From positions 186,001 through 250,000 of the forward strand of contig NZ_JAJIRO010000005.1 in assembly GCF_025717535.1 (NCBI RefSeq): a DNA stretch of 64,000 nucleotides, given 5' to 3'. The stretch is from Paucibacter sp. Y2R2-4 (lineage in GTDB: Bacteria > Pseudomonadota > Gammaproteobacteria > Burkholderiales > Burkholderiaceae_C). A model generated the notes under the pieces. The model was not told where the DNA came from. It did no database searches and was given only the letters and a program-made list of their open reading frames with translations. This document shows, one piece after another, positions 54,816-64,000 of this stretch (within the stretch, counting starts at the first letter, position 1; each line of letters starts with the position of its first letter). A program made the position numbers and the translations under genes.

Positions 54816-56132
54816 TTAGAACAGCGGCAGGTTCTGCGGGCGTTCGCTGGCCGGCAGGGGCTTGGTGCTCGCGCTGCTACCTGCCTTGCGCCGCTTGGGA
54901 GCCGCCTCAGGCGCCCCCGGCCGACTCAAGCCGCCCACGCGTACACCCAGCAGTCGAATCCTTTTGTCCAGAGCGACGCGCTTCAAGCAGGCGCCAGCCG
55001 CGCGGCGTATGGCTTGGGCGTCTTGGGTGGGCGTATCCAGCGTCAGGTCGCGGGTGACGGTATGAAAGCCTTCGAAGCGCAACTTCAGGCCAATGGTTCG
55101 GCCTTGGTAGCCTTTGCGTATCAGATCGCCGGCCAGTTGTTCGCACAGGCGGGTGAAGATCTGGCTCAACTCGGCGCGGTCATGCACCGCGTGCAGATCG
55201 CGCTCGAAGGTGGTTTCCCGGCTGATGCTGACCGGCTCGCTATAGGTCACCACCGGGCGCTTGTCGCGGCCATGCGCGGCCTCGTGCAACCAGGCGCCAA
55301 AGCTCTTGCCGAATTGCGCGATCAGCATCAAAGGGTCGGCCGCCGCCAACTGCTCGACGGTTTCTATCCCCAAAGCTTGCAGCTTGGCCGCTGCTTTGGG
55401 GCCGATGCCATTGACCTTGCGCACGCCCAGCGGCCAGATGCGCTCAGGGATGTCGGACTCCAGCAACAAGGTGATGCCGTCGGGCTTGTCCAGCTCAGAG
55501 GCAATCTTGGACAGCAGCTTGTTGGGCGTGATGCCAATCGAGCAGGTCAAGCCCGTGGCGCGCAAGACCGAGTTTTTGATTTCGCGAGCAATGGCGCGCA
55601 CGCCCCCCAGCGGGTCGTGCCCGACCGGTTCGCGGATGCCCGGTACCTCGCTGAGGTCGATATAGATCTCGTCGATGCCCCGGTCTTCAATCACCGGTGC
55701 CAGCTCGGCCACCGCCGCCTTGAACAGGCGCGAGTAGTGGCGATAGGCCTCGAAATCGGTGGGCAACAGGATGGCATCAGGCGCGCGCAAGGCGGCTTTC
55801 ATCATGCCCATGCCCGAGAACACGCCGAGATCGCGGGCCGCGTAGGTGGAGGTGGTGATGACGCCGCGACCGGTGTAGTCGCGCAGTCGGGCATAACGGC
55901 GAGTGCCATCAGGCAAGGTGACCGGCTCATGCATGCGCCGGCCACCGATCACCACCGCCTGCCCTTTCAAATCGGGGTAGCGCAGCAACTCCACCGAGGC
56001 GTAGAACGCATCCATGTCCAGATGCGCAATCAGGCGCTCGGGCAGGGCTGAGGCATTGGCCGGCGCCGCGGCGGTGTCAGCAGCTGCGTCTACCAGCTTG
56101 GCATCAGTGGAATCGGAGGGCAGGGCGGCCAT
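54816..56132 (-). CDS. dinB: DNA polymerase IV
   Basis: Y-family translesion polymerase. It has LDMDAFYASVE near the N-terminus, TSTYAARDLGVFSGM, catalytic DRGIDEIYIDLS, and the little-finger domain. The C-terminus ends QNLPLF, a good beta-clamp binding motif. The ATG at 56132 is preferred, as the upstream GTG/ATG frame would run into the hemerythrin gene. At 438 residues it is longer than the usual 350-360, with an Ala-rich N-terminal extension of about 30 residues and a basic linker before the clamp motif. Confidence 0.92.
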   Translation of the reverse strand: MAALPSDSTDAKLVDAAADTAAAPANASALPERLIAHLDMDAFYASVELLRYPDLKGQAVVIGGRRMHEPVTLPDGTRRYARLRDYTGRGVITTSTYAARDLGVFSGMGMMKAALRAPDAILLPTDFEAYRHYSRLFKAAVAELAPVIEDRGIDEIYIDLSEVPGIREPVGHDPLGGVRAIAREIKNSVLRATGLTCSIGITPNKLLSKIASELDKPDGITLLLESDIPERIWPLGVRKVNGIGPKAAAKLQALGIETVEQLAAADPLMLIAQFGKSFGAWLHEAAHGRDKRPVVTYSEPVSISRETTFERDLHAVHDRAELSQIFTRLCEQLAGDLIRKGYQGRTIGLKLRFEGFHTVTRDLTLDTPTQDAQAIRRAAGACLKRVALDKRIRLLGVRVGGLSRPGAPEAAPKRRKAGSSASTKPLPASERPQNLPLF

Positions 56133-56184
56133 GCCGCATTGTCGGCCCAGGCTGCTGACAGCAGCTGTCAGCAGCCCATGAGCG

Positions 56185-56679
56185 TCAAGAGGAGCAGCTA
56201 TTGCTGCCGCAGGAGCTGATGGCCTCGGCAGCGGGTGCAGGAGCATGGCTCATGGTGCCGGTCACCGGGTCAAAGCCCAGCTGATTCATATGAAAGACCA
56301 GGGCTGCGTCCATCATGTCCACATGGGCGGGCAGCCAGTTGGCCAACTCCGGGACCAGATTGCGCATCGGTTCCAGGTCTTGCTCGGCCAGGGTATGGGC
56401 CATCACCTGACGCATCACGTCCAGCACCATGGCGTGTTGCTTGCTGTGGCAGTTGTCAGCAGCGAAGCCGGTGGCAGCCATAAAGCCTTCTTCCATTGCG
56501 AAATGGGCCTCGGTGTGTTCTAAGAAACGGCGGTAGACCGGCAAAGCGCTGTTGCAATCGTTCGGCGCGTTTTTCAGCGTCCGGTCCAGCTCATCCAGCA
56601 GATCGACGAATTCTTGATGGGTTTGATCGATTTGTGGCTGATGCAGGGTCAGCTCTTCGGTCCAGCTCAGGCTTGTCAT
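56185..56679 (-). CDS. Bacteriohemerythrin
   Basis: Oxygen-binding diiron protein of the hemerythrin family, 164 residues. Candidate ligands are all there: His21 (DQTHQEF), His59 and Glu63 (HFAMEE), His78 and His82 (CHSKQH), and the H-x4-D pair His119/Asp124 (AHVDMMD). The C-terminus has a short Cys-bearing tail (SCGSNSCSS). It is divergent from the chemotaxis receptor gene, so a role in oxygen delivery or aerotaxis is plausible but not shown. Confidence 0.9.
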   Translation of the reverse strand: MTSLSWTEELTLHQPQIDQTHQEFVDLLDELDRTLKNAPNDCNSALPVYRRFLEHTEAHFAMEEGFMAATGFAADNCHSKQHAMVLDVMRQVMAHTLAEQDLEPMRNLVPELANWLPAHVDMMDAALVFHMNQLGFDPVTGTMSHAPAPAAEAISSCGSNSCSS

Positions 56680-57039
56680 AACTTTTTGAAAATTGGCGTG
56701 ATGGGACCGGATTTTGCCTTCTCAGGCTGGGGCGGCCCAAGCCCAAGCCCAAAGCCGATCCCGAGCAGTGCACTCGGTTTGCGCCAAGTCAAACGTTGAG
56801 CGCGCTTTCAGGCTTGTGCGATTGCCGTTTCAACGTAGTCCGAAAGGACTATTTTTGAGTGAACGAAAACGCAGCTTTGTGAAGATGGGTGTGGGGTGGC
56901 CGCCTACTCTGAGCGCTAGTACAAGGCCTTGGCTGCCAAGATGCCGCTGCACCGATGGTGATGGCCGGCAGGACCTTTGAGACTTCTCATGAGGCTGTTC
57001 GCGCCCGCCACGCAAAACAATCAGAGGGAACGCGCAACG
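56680..57039. other. Divergent intergenic region, hemerythrin / chemotaxis receptor
   Basis: About 360 bases with no good gene if the receptor starts at 57040. It would hold two divergent promoters. I see no convincing sigma-28 or sigma-70 boxes: AT-rich patches such as GGACTATTTTTGAG near 56847 are not followed by a well-spaced -10. The first bases may be part of the receptor gene if an earlier start is used. Confidence 0.5.
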
Positions 57040-59016
57040 ATGGACGAGCAACACGCCAGTCTGGCTAACACCAGTTTCTTTCAGCATCACGGCATCTGGG
57101 CCCTCGGGGTACGGGGCTTTCGCCATCTGAGCTTCCGTGCCAAAGCCATTTGCATCAGCCTGGCTTTCGGCATTCCTATCCTGCTGTTGAGCCTGTGTTT
57201 TTTGCAGAATCAGCAAAGTCAGTTGGACGTGCTACGCAAAGAGCGCGCCGGCGTGCGTTTGATGAGCGATTTGCAGCCCTTGCTCTTGGGCTTGCTGGAG
57301 GCTCGCAACGCCACTCGCGCGATGCTGGGCGGCCATGAGCCTGCGTCGGCGGATCTGCAGCGAGCGCGTGTGCAGGTCGATCAGGCGCTGCAGCGCCTTC
57401 AAACCGAGGATGCGGCCGTGGTGTCGGCCTTGAATCTGCAAGCGCCGATTCAGGAATTGCAAGCCGCCTGGCGCGCCAGTGCCGCCGCGGAGCGTGGTGT
57501 CGATGCCCAAGGCCGCACGGTCTTCGGCCCGGTGTCCGATGCGGTGGTGCGATTGCTGCAAGCCGTGGGCGACAACGCCCGCTTGGTGCTGGACCCAGAG
57601 TTGGACAGCTTCTACCTCATCAACGCCTTGGTGCTGACCCTGCCTCAAATGGCGGAGGACCTGGGGCAGCTCTGGGGCTGGTCCAGCTATGGGGTCAGCC
57701 GTGGGGGCTTGAGCCTGGATGAGTTTCGCCGTTATGCCGTCTGGGATGCCGGCGTTTTGCACGGCATGCAGGCACTGCGAGGCCATTTGGACCGAGCCTT
57801 CAAGGCGAGGCCCGATCTGAGCAAACGCGTGGACGTGACGCTCTTGGACGAGGTTCGGCAATACCGCCAGCGGGTCAGTGATCCTTCGCAGCTATTGGCC
57901 GCGGCGATTGAGCCGGCCGAAGCCTACACCGACGGGCGCAAAGTCTTGCGTCAATGCATGGTCTTGGCCGACAGCGGTCTCAGGGCCTTGGACGAGGTGT
58001 TGGCCGAGCGCGAGGCCCATTTGGACTGGTTGCTGCAGGGCTTGCTGGTGCTGACCGTCAGCTTTGTGCTTTTGGCGGCCTATTTGTTCCATTCATTCTT
58101 CTTGGTGGTCGATGGTGGATTGAAGGAAGTGCGCCGCCATTTGCTGGCCATGACGGCCGGCGACCTGACCACCCGCCCCGAGCCTTGGGGCCAAGACGAA
58201 GCGGCGCGTCTGATGCTGACCTTGCGCGATATGCAGCAGTCTTTGTGCCAGATCGTGGCCGGCGTGCGCGATGGTTCTCAGACCATGCTCAAGGCCAGCG
58301 AGCGCATGGCACAGGGCGCGCGTGAACTGTCCAGCCGAGCCGAACGAAGTGCGGAGCGTTTGCAAGAGTCGGCCTCGGCCATGGAGCAGATCTCGGGCAC
58401 GGTGCAGCAGATGGCGGCGCATGCGGCCCAGGCCGAGGGCATGGCGCGCAACAACGCCGCCGTTGCCCAGAGCGGCAGCCACCAGGTCAGCGGCGTGATG
58501 GGCAGCATGAGCGGCATCGAGCAAGCTTCGGGCCGCATGGAGGACGTGATTGGCTTGATCGACAGCATTGCCTTTCGCACCAATATCCTGGCCTTGAATG
58601 CAGCGGTGGAAGCGGCGCGAGCCGGCGAGCAGGGGCGAGGCTTCGCGGTGGTGGCGGCCGAAGTGCGCGCCTTGGCGCAGCGCTCGGCCTCCGCCTCACA
58701 AGACATTCGCACGCTGATTCGTGCCAATCTGGACTGTGTGGATGCGGGCAGTGCCGAGGTGCGCGTGGCCGGGGCCACAATGAGCCAGATTGAACAGAGC
58801 GCCTATCAGATGAAGCAACTCTTGGAAGAAATCGCTCGCGGCGCACAAGAGCAGCGCGCCGGCGTGGCGGGCGTGGGGCAGTCGGTACAACAACTGGACG
58901 CTTTGACGCAGCAAAACGTCGGCCTGGTCGAGCAAAGCGTGGCCGCTTCGCTCGAACTGCAAGAGCAGGCCGGGGCCTTGGTTGCCGGCGTGTCTCGCTT
59001 CAGGCTGCCGGTTTGA
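57040..59016 (+). CDS. Methyl-accepting chemotaxis protein
   Basis: Membrane chemoreceptor. First membrane segment about 30-52 (AICISLAFGIPILLLSLCF), a periplasmic helical domain about 55-325, second segment about 330-350 (GLLVLTVSFVLLAAYLF), HAMP-like linker, then the signalling domain with the hairpin IDSIAFRTNILALNAAVEAARAGEQGRGFAVVAAEVRALAQRSA. No CheR pentapeptide ends the chain. The ATG at 57040 (MDEQHAS) has AGAGGG upstream; starts at 56989 or the TTG at 56977 are also possible. The ligand is unknown. Confidence 0.92.
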   Translation: MDEQHASLANTSFFQHHGIWALGVRGFRHLSFRAKAICISLAFGIPILLLSLCFLQNQQSQLDVLRKERAGVRLMSDLQPLLLGLLEARNATRAMLGGHEPASADLQRARVQVDQALQRLQTEDAAVVSALNLQAPIQELQAAWRASAAAERGVDAQGRTVFGPVSDAVVRLLQAVGDNARLVLDPELDSFYLINALVLTLPQMAEDLGQLWGWSSYGVSRGGLSLDEFRRYAVWDAGVLHGMQALRGHLDRAFKARPDLSKRVDVTLLDEVRQYRQRVSDPSQLLAAAIEPAEAYTDGRKVLRQCMVLADSGLRALDEVLAEREAHLDWLLQGLLVLTVSFVLLAAYLFHSFFLVVDGGLKEVRRHLLAMTAGDLTTRPEPWGQDEAARLMLTLRDMQQSLCQIVAGVRDGSQTMLKASERMAQGARELSSRAERSAERLQESASAMEQISGTVQQMAAHAAQAEGMARNNAAVAQSGSHQVSGVMGSMSGIEQASGRMEDVIGLIDSIAFRTNILALNAAVEAARAGEQGRGFAVVAAEVRALAQRSASASQDIRTLIRANLDCVDAGSAEVRVAGATMSQIEQSAYQMKQLLEEIARGAQEQRAGVAGVGQSVQQLDALTQQNVGLVEQSVAASLELQEQAGALVAGVSRFRLPV

Positions 59017-59035
59017 GTCTTGCTTCGCCTGGGCT

Positions 59036-60442
<1,407 letters not shown>

Positions 60443-60555
60443 GGCGGCAGACGAGGGAGACGGTGGGCAGATGGCTGACAATTCAGCGCAGCGCGATTCT
60501 ATCGACGCTAGGCTCGGGATCGAGCCGCATCTTCCGTTTCAAGTCCAAGGCAGGC

Positions 60556-61701
60556 ATGGTTCTTCCAGCAGCGAATCGAGAAACCCCGCAGGCGAGCGTC
60601 TCGCAGCAAGACCCTGCGTGGCATGAGACTGTCGGTCTCAGCAGCCGTTTTGAGCCTGCCGCTCCTGTGACCGAGTCCGGCATTGGTTCCAGCTCTGATA
60701 TTGGGCGAGGCCAGGCGCTCTTTGATCCAGAGCGAGTCTTCGACGTCTGTCATGTCGGCTTGGTGCTGCGCGCGGTCTTAGGCGTGCAGGGTTTGCTGGC
60801 CTTGGGGCTGGGCCTGGCCACCAGCAGCTTCAATCAATGGGCCCAGGCCATGGCGGTGGGCACGGTGGTCACCATGTCGGCTTTGCTTTTGTGGCTGCTG
60901 CTGGTTTGCGCGGCCAAGCGAGGGCTGGCTAGCCTGGCACAACATTGGCTGTGGTTCTTGCTGCTGAGCTTGGGGGCCGGATGCGCTTCCCTGGGTTGGC
61001 AATTGCTGAACCTGGCCACCCAGGAGCCGAGTGGCGTGTTTCGACTGAGCACCGTTGCCCTGGCCGGCGCTGCCACGGCCGGCTTCTTGCTGGCTTGGTT
61101 GAAGCAGCGAGAGCGTCTGCAGCGGCCGGCCGACGCCATGGCGCAGTTGGTGGAGTTGCAGGCGCGCATCCGGCCGCACTTTTTGTTCAATACGCTGAAC
61201 AGCGCGATCGCCTTGGTGCGTCTGGATCCGCAGCGGGCCGAAGGCTTGCTGGAAGACTTGAGCGAGTTGTTCCGAGCGGCCTTGGCCGAGTCCAGTGCGG
61301 TGGTCAGCTTGAATGAAGAGATAGAACTGGCGCAGCGCTATCTGGCGATTGAGCAGATTCGCTTTGGCGAACGCTTGCGCATTCGCTGGGAGTTGGACCC
61401 CAGCGCCGGAGCAGCGCGGGTGCCGCCTTTGCTCTTACAGCCCTTGGTCGAAAATGCGGTGCGCCATGGCGTTGAGCCCAATGATGAGGGCGGCGAGCTG
61501 GAGATCCGCACCCGCCGCATCGGCGCCGAGGTCGAGATTCGGGTGCTCAACAGCGTGGGCCTGCCAGCGCGAACATCCGGTCACGGTTTGGCCCTGCGCA
61601 ATGTGCGACAACGGCTGCGGCTGATGCATGATGTGGCCGCACAGTTTGAATTGAATCAAGAGACAGGGCGCTTTGCGGTGCGCATCGTCTTGCCCCGTTG
61701 A
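60556..61701 (+). CDS. algZ: AlgZ/FimS-like membrane histidine kinase
   Basis: Four-transmembrane kinase (hydrophobic segments about 70-175) with a LytS-type kinase core. The phosphorylation box is RIRPHFLFNTLNSAI with His208; the N-box is QPLVENAVRHGVEPN and the G-box region SVGLPARTSGHGLALRNVRQRL. The start at 60556 (MVLPAANRE) is inferred. It lies 39 bases before its LytTR regulator, and next to argH, matching the Pseudomonas FimS/AlgZ-AlgR locus, which controls twitching motility and alginate. The functional transfer to this organism is inference. Confidence 0.85.
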   Translation: MVLPAANRETPQASVSQQDPAWHETVGLSSRFEPAAPVTESGIGSSSDIGRGQALFDPERVFDVCHVGLVLRAVLGVQGLLALGLGLATSSFNQWAQAMAVGTVVTMSALLLWLLLVCAAKRGLASLAQHWLWFLLLSLGAGCASLGWQLLNLATQEPSGVFRLSTVALAGAATAGFLLAWLKQRERLQRPADAMAQLVELQARIRPHFLFNTLNSAIALVRLDPQRAEGLLEDLSELFRAALAESSAVVSLNEEIELAQRYLAIEQIRFGERLRIRWELDPSAGAARVPPLLLQPLVENAVRHGVEPNDEGGELEIRTRRIGAEVEIRVLNSVGLPARTSGHGLALRNVRQRLRLMHDVAAQFELNQETGRFAVRIVLPR

Positions 61702-61740
61702 GGGCATTGATTCGCGTTTGAGGACAGGAGTGAAGAGGCC

Positions 61741-62595
61741 ATGACATTGGGGGCTGCGCTGAAGGTTTTGCTGGTGGATGACGAGCCTTTGGCGCGTCTG
61801 CGCATGCGCAGCCTGCTGGAGGCCTGCATTGACCCGCGTGCCGTGGTGGAAGCCGAAGCCTCTTCGTCCTCACAGGCTCAGCATTGGCTGCGGGAGCATG
61901 GCTGTGATTTGATCCTGCTCGATGTGCAAATGCCTGGCCCTGACGGCCTGCAACTGGCTGAAGCACTGCGCCAGCAAGAAGCCCAAGGTCTGAAGCCGCC
62001 GGCGGTCGTGTTTGTCAGCGCCCATGCCGAACATGCACTGCGCGCCTTTGATTTGGAGGCGATGGATTACCTGACCAAACCGGTGCGCCGCGAGCGTTTG
62101 CAAGCGGCCTTGCAGCGGGTGGCGCAGCGCCTGGATGAGCGGGCGGCGGCGCAGGCGCGCCAAGGGCAACCAAGCGGGCAGGGTGGAGCTCATGAACTCG
62201 ACGACAGCGCATTCATCAATGTCAGCGATCGGGGGCGGCTCTTGCGAGTGCCGCTCTCAGAAGTGCTGTACTTCAAGGCCGAACTGAAGTATCTGACCTT
62301 GCGCACTGCCACACAGAGCTTGGTGATGGACGGCAGCTTGTCCGACTTGGAGCCGCGCCTGGGCGATCGCTTTTTGAGGGTGCACCGCAATGCCTTGGTG
62401 GCCAAGGCGGCGGTGCGGGAGCTCGAGCGCCATGCGCCCAGCCCGGGCGCTGAGGATGAGGCAACGACAGCGGCGATCGCTGGCGACGCCGGCGAGGGCT
62501 GGGCGGTCCGCATAGCCGGGGTCAATGTTTGGCTGGCTGTGTCCAGGCGTCAGATTGCGGCCGTGCGTGAGGCCTTGGCGGCGCAGGGCAATTAG
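61741..62595 (+). CDS. algR: AlgR-like LytTR response regulator
   Basis: Receiver domain with DDE near the start (residues 13-15) and the phosphorylation site Asp61 in LLDVQMPGPDG, then the LytTR DNA-binding domain about 160-284 (LSEVLYFKAELKYLTLRT, LGDRFLRVHRNALVA). It is 284 residues long; Pseudomonas AlgR is 248, and the extra length is in the linker (RQGQPSGQGG). It forms a pair with the upstream AlgZ-like kinase. In Pseudomonas hemC follows algR; here a minus-strand kinase gene follows instead. Confidence 0.87.
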   Translation: MTLGAALKVLLVDDEPLARLRMRSLLEACIDPRAVVEAEASSSSQAQHWLREHGCDLILLDVQMPGPDGLQLAEALRQQEAQGLKPPAVVFVSAHAEHALRAFDLEAMDYLTKPVRRERLQAALQRVAQRLDERAAAQARQGQPSGQGGAHELDDSAFINVSDRGRLLRVPLSEVLYFKAELKYLTLRTATQSLVMDGSLSDLEPRLGDRFLRVHRNALVAKAAVRELERHAPSPGAEDEATTAAIAGDAGEGWAVRIAGVNVWLAVSRRQIAAVREALAAQGN

Positions 62596-62625
62596 GACTA
62601 AGACTCGAGCGCAATGGCTCAAGTG

Positions 62626-63240
62626 CTAAGGCAGCCAGATCTCAAAACGTGTGCCTCCGCCTTGCGGCCTGGCGGCCAAGCTCACCCGACCTTGACGCGG
62701 CCCGTTGTGATGGGCGCGGGCCACCGCTGCGCACAACTCCATGCCCAGGCCGGTGGACGAGCGGCTGGACGGATCGCTGGCGCCCAAGCCCAGGCCATCG
62801 TCTTCGACAGAAAAGACCAGAAAATCGTCGTGAAGCGCGGCGTCTAGACAAACATCGCTGCGCGCAAAGCGCCAAGCATTGTGCAGGGCTGCTTCCATGG
62901 CCAGCAACACCAAGCGCGCATCGAAGTACCAGAAGGGCGGCGCAGTAGCGCAGTCAGCCAAGCGCAATGGGGCGCCGTCGGGGCGGGAGTCGACGCGCAG
63001 CAACTGCTGCAAAAAGCCCTGCGGTGATTCATCCACGCATTGGGCGAAGAGCGCCTTGTCCGCCGATCCGTACAGCGTCAGATAAGCAATCAAGCGCTGG
63101 CGCAGCTGCGAGCAATGTTGATGGGCGCGATGGGCGCGGGGCCGGTCCGGGTCGGCCTCCAGCAGGCTCAACTCGGCTTCCAGCACGCCGAGCTGGTTTT
63201 TTACATCGTGTACAAAAAGCGCCAGCAGTTCCCGATTCAT
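62626..63240 (-). CDS. Small soluble histidine kinase-like ATPase
   Basis: A 204-residue protein with a phosphorylation box-like segment HDVKNQLGVLEAELSLLEA at the start and an ATPase domain: AALHNAWRFAR (N-box-like), VEDDGLGLG and TGLGMELCAAVARAH. There is no sensor or membrane segment. It lies just downstream (9 bases) of the TPR protein gene on the same strand, so the pair probably works together. The two-gene layout is a short kinase plus a TPR protein. Confidence 0.8.
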   Translation of the reverse strand: MNRELLALFVHDVKNQLGVLEAELSLLEADPDRPRAHRAHQHCSQLRQRLIAYLTLYGSADKALFAQCVDESPQGFLQQLLRVDSRPDGAPLRLADCATAPPFWYFDARLVLLAMEAALHNAWRFARSDVCLDAALHDDFLVFSVEDDGLGLGASDPSSRSSTGLGMELCAAVARAHHNGPRQGRVSLAARPQGGGTRFEIWLP

Positions 63241-63249
63241 GGGCTTTGC

Positions 63250-64000
63250 TTATGGCGCAAGGGAACCGAGGCCAGAGTTGCCGGCTGCTTGGCGCCCGGT
63301 GCTGATTTCAAACGCGCCATTGCCCTGCAGCGCAGCGAGGGTCTCTCGCAAATAGCGCCGCATCTGGGCCACCCGGTCATTCGCGGGCAGCAGTTTCTCT
63401 AGCCGAGCCAGATAGTCGCGCACTTGATTGATTCGGCCCTCATCGGCGGTCTTTTTCAAGCGCAGTGACATGCAGTTCATCTGCGCGCATTCCAGCAGCA
63501 CCGTGGTGTTGTCGGGGTACTCCGCCAGCTCGGCCTCGATGGCATGCAAGGCATCATCCAACTGGCCGCTGCGCAGCAGGCGTTTGGCTTCATACAGCCG
63601 GGTTTTGAGGCCTTGCGTGGCGGCATGCACCATCACCTCAATCTGCTCGGCATGACCGGTATCGGTCAAGGCTTTGCAGATCAGCTGCTGCATGCGGCTG
63701 TTTTCATGGTCGGCGCTGACCGATTGGCGCAGCAGGGCCAGGCCCGCCTCGACTTGGCCGGTTTGCAGCGCTGCCCGCGCCACGGCCACCGTGGCAAAGT
63801 CGGCCTTGCCCTGGCGCAAGCCGGCCAAGGCCTGGGTGGCTTCTTTTTGTGCCCGGTCGGTCTCGCCCAGCAAGGCATGGGCCTGGGCGCGTAAGGCTTG
63901 CACGACCAGATCGAACTCGGGCTTGTGCAGGCCACGCAAGGCGCTTTCGCTGATAGTTTCGAGCGCTTCCTTGGCCTCGCCGATGTCGATTTGGGTTTGC
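63250..64000 (-). CDS. TPR-repeat protein, 5' end cut by window
   Basis: The frame is open to the window edge (it reads IDIGEAKEALETISESALRG before the first TTG at 63939), so the true start is outside. The visible 250 residues are helical TPR-like repeats, such as ALGQAHALL-type units in VVQALRAQAHALLGETDRAQKEATQALAG, KADFATVAVARAALQTGQVEAGLALL and LLRSGQLDDALHAIEAELAEYPDN. The missing N-terminal part might carry a receiver domain, as in TPR response regulators, which would make it the partner of the small kinase. That is inference. Confidence 0.75.
   Translation of the reverse strand, partial: QTQIDIGEAKEALETISESALRGLHKPEFDLVVQALRAQAHALLGETDRAQKEATQALAGLRQGKADFATVAVARAALQTGQVEAGLALLRQSVSADHENSRMQQLICKALTDTGHAEQIEVMVHAATQGLKTRLYEAKRLLRSGQLDDALHAIEAELAEYPDNTTVLLECAQMNCMSLRLKKTADEGRINQVRDYLARLEKLLPANDRVAQMRRYLRETLAALQGNGAFEISTGRQAAGNSGLGSLAP

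Noticed and set aside
55014-56051. A 345-residue plus-strand frame opposite dinB
   Set aside because: Gln/Ala/His-rich translation mirroring dinB.

Overview
The window is 64 kb of chromosomal DNA from a high-G+C beta-proteobacterium of the order Burkholderiales. The best guess is the Rubrivivax/Leptothrix/Roseateles/Paucibacter branch, because of the gene orders dnaX-ybaB-recR, hemF-nadD-rsfS-rlmH-maf-rng and argH next to an AlgZ/AlgR-type pair, and because of codon bias and protein sequence. The placement is inferred from gene order and protein resemblance; no 16S gene is present. I see no prophage, insertion sequence, CRISPR array or rRNA operon. Nearly all of the DNA is densely packed genes.

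Layout. 1-1781: a cut-off YgjP-like metallopeptidase, a DusC-type tRNA-dihydrouridine synthase and a SUI1/YciH protein. 1943-6716: a TonB-dependent receptor, a YfiR-like periplasmic protein and a membrane histidine kinase with a CHASE8-like sensor region, apparently one operon and the most interesting unit here. 6777-11912: DbpA helicase, a small conserved protein, GlnS, a DUF3060 lipoprotein and a MipA/OmpV porin-like protein. 12176-16609: a LytTR regulator with its LytS-type kinase, a membrane protein ending in a 9-bp repeat, and a HerA/YjgR-like ATPase. 16640-16747 holds a tandem palindromic repeat. 16812-29500: YebC, PurD, a PlsC-like acyltransferase, HemF, NadD, RsfS with a histone-like tail, RlmH, an inserted OafA-type acyltransferase, Maf, RNase G, TolB, Pal and CpoB. 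29679-36677: TcdA, two tRNA-Lys genes, a periplasmic rhodanese, SRP RNA, a PurM-like protein, DnaX-YbaB-RecR and a MAPEG protein. 36757-40578: MltD and GloB on the minus strand, divergent from a YafS-like methyltransferase and RNase HI. 40762-49339: a two-gene RND pump, Dcd, small unknown genes, a TudS-like desulfurase and a fused CoA transferase. 49369-56679: small proteins, a PilZ protein, an FMN-dependent lactate-type dehydrogenase, YbaN, a TPR histidine kinase, DinB and a hemerythrin. 57040-64000: a chemotaxis receptor, ArgH, an AlgZ/AlgR-like pair, and a small soluble kinase next to a TPR protein cut by the window edge.

Themes. Housekeeping blocks (ribosome maturation, heme/NAD/purine/arginine synthesis, cell envelope, DNA repair) alternate with signalling genes. 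There are five histidine-kinase-like proteins, two LytTR regulators, a PilZ protein and a chemoreceptor. The two large kinases with an H-E-[LV]-N-T-P-I-G phosphorylation box have no response regulator beside them, so their output partners must lie outside this window.
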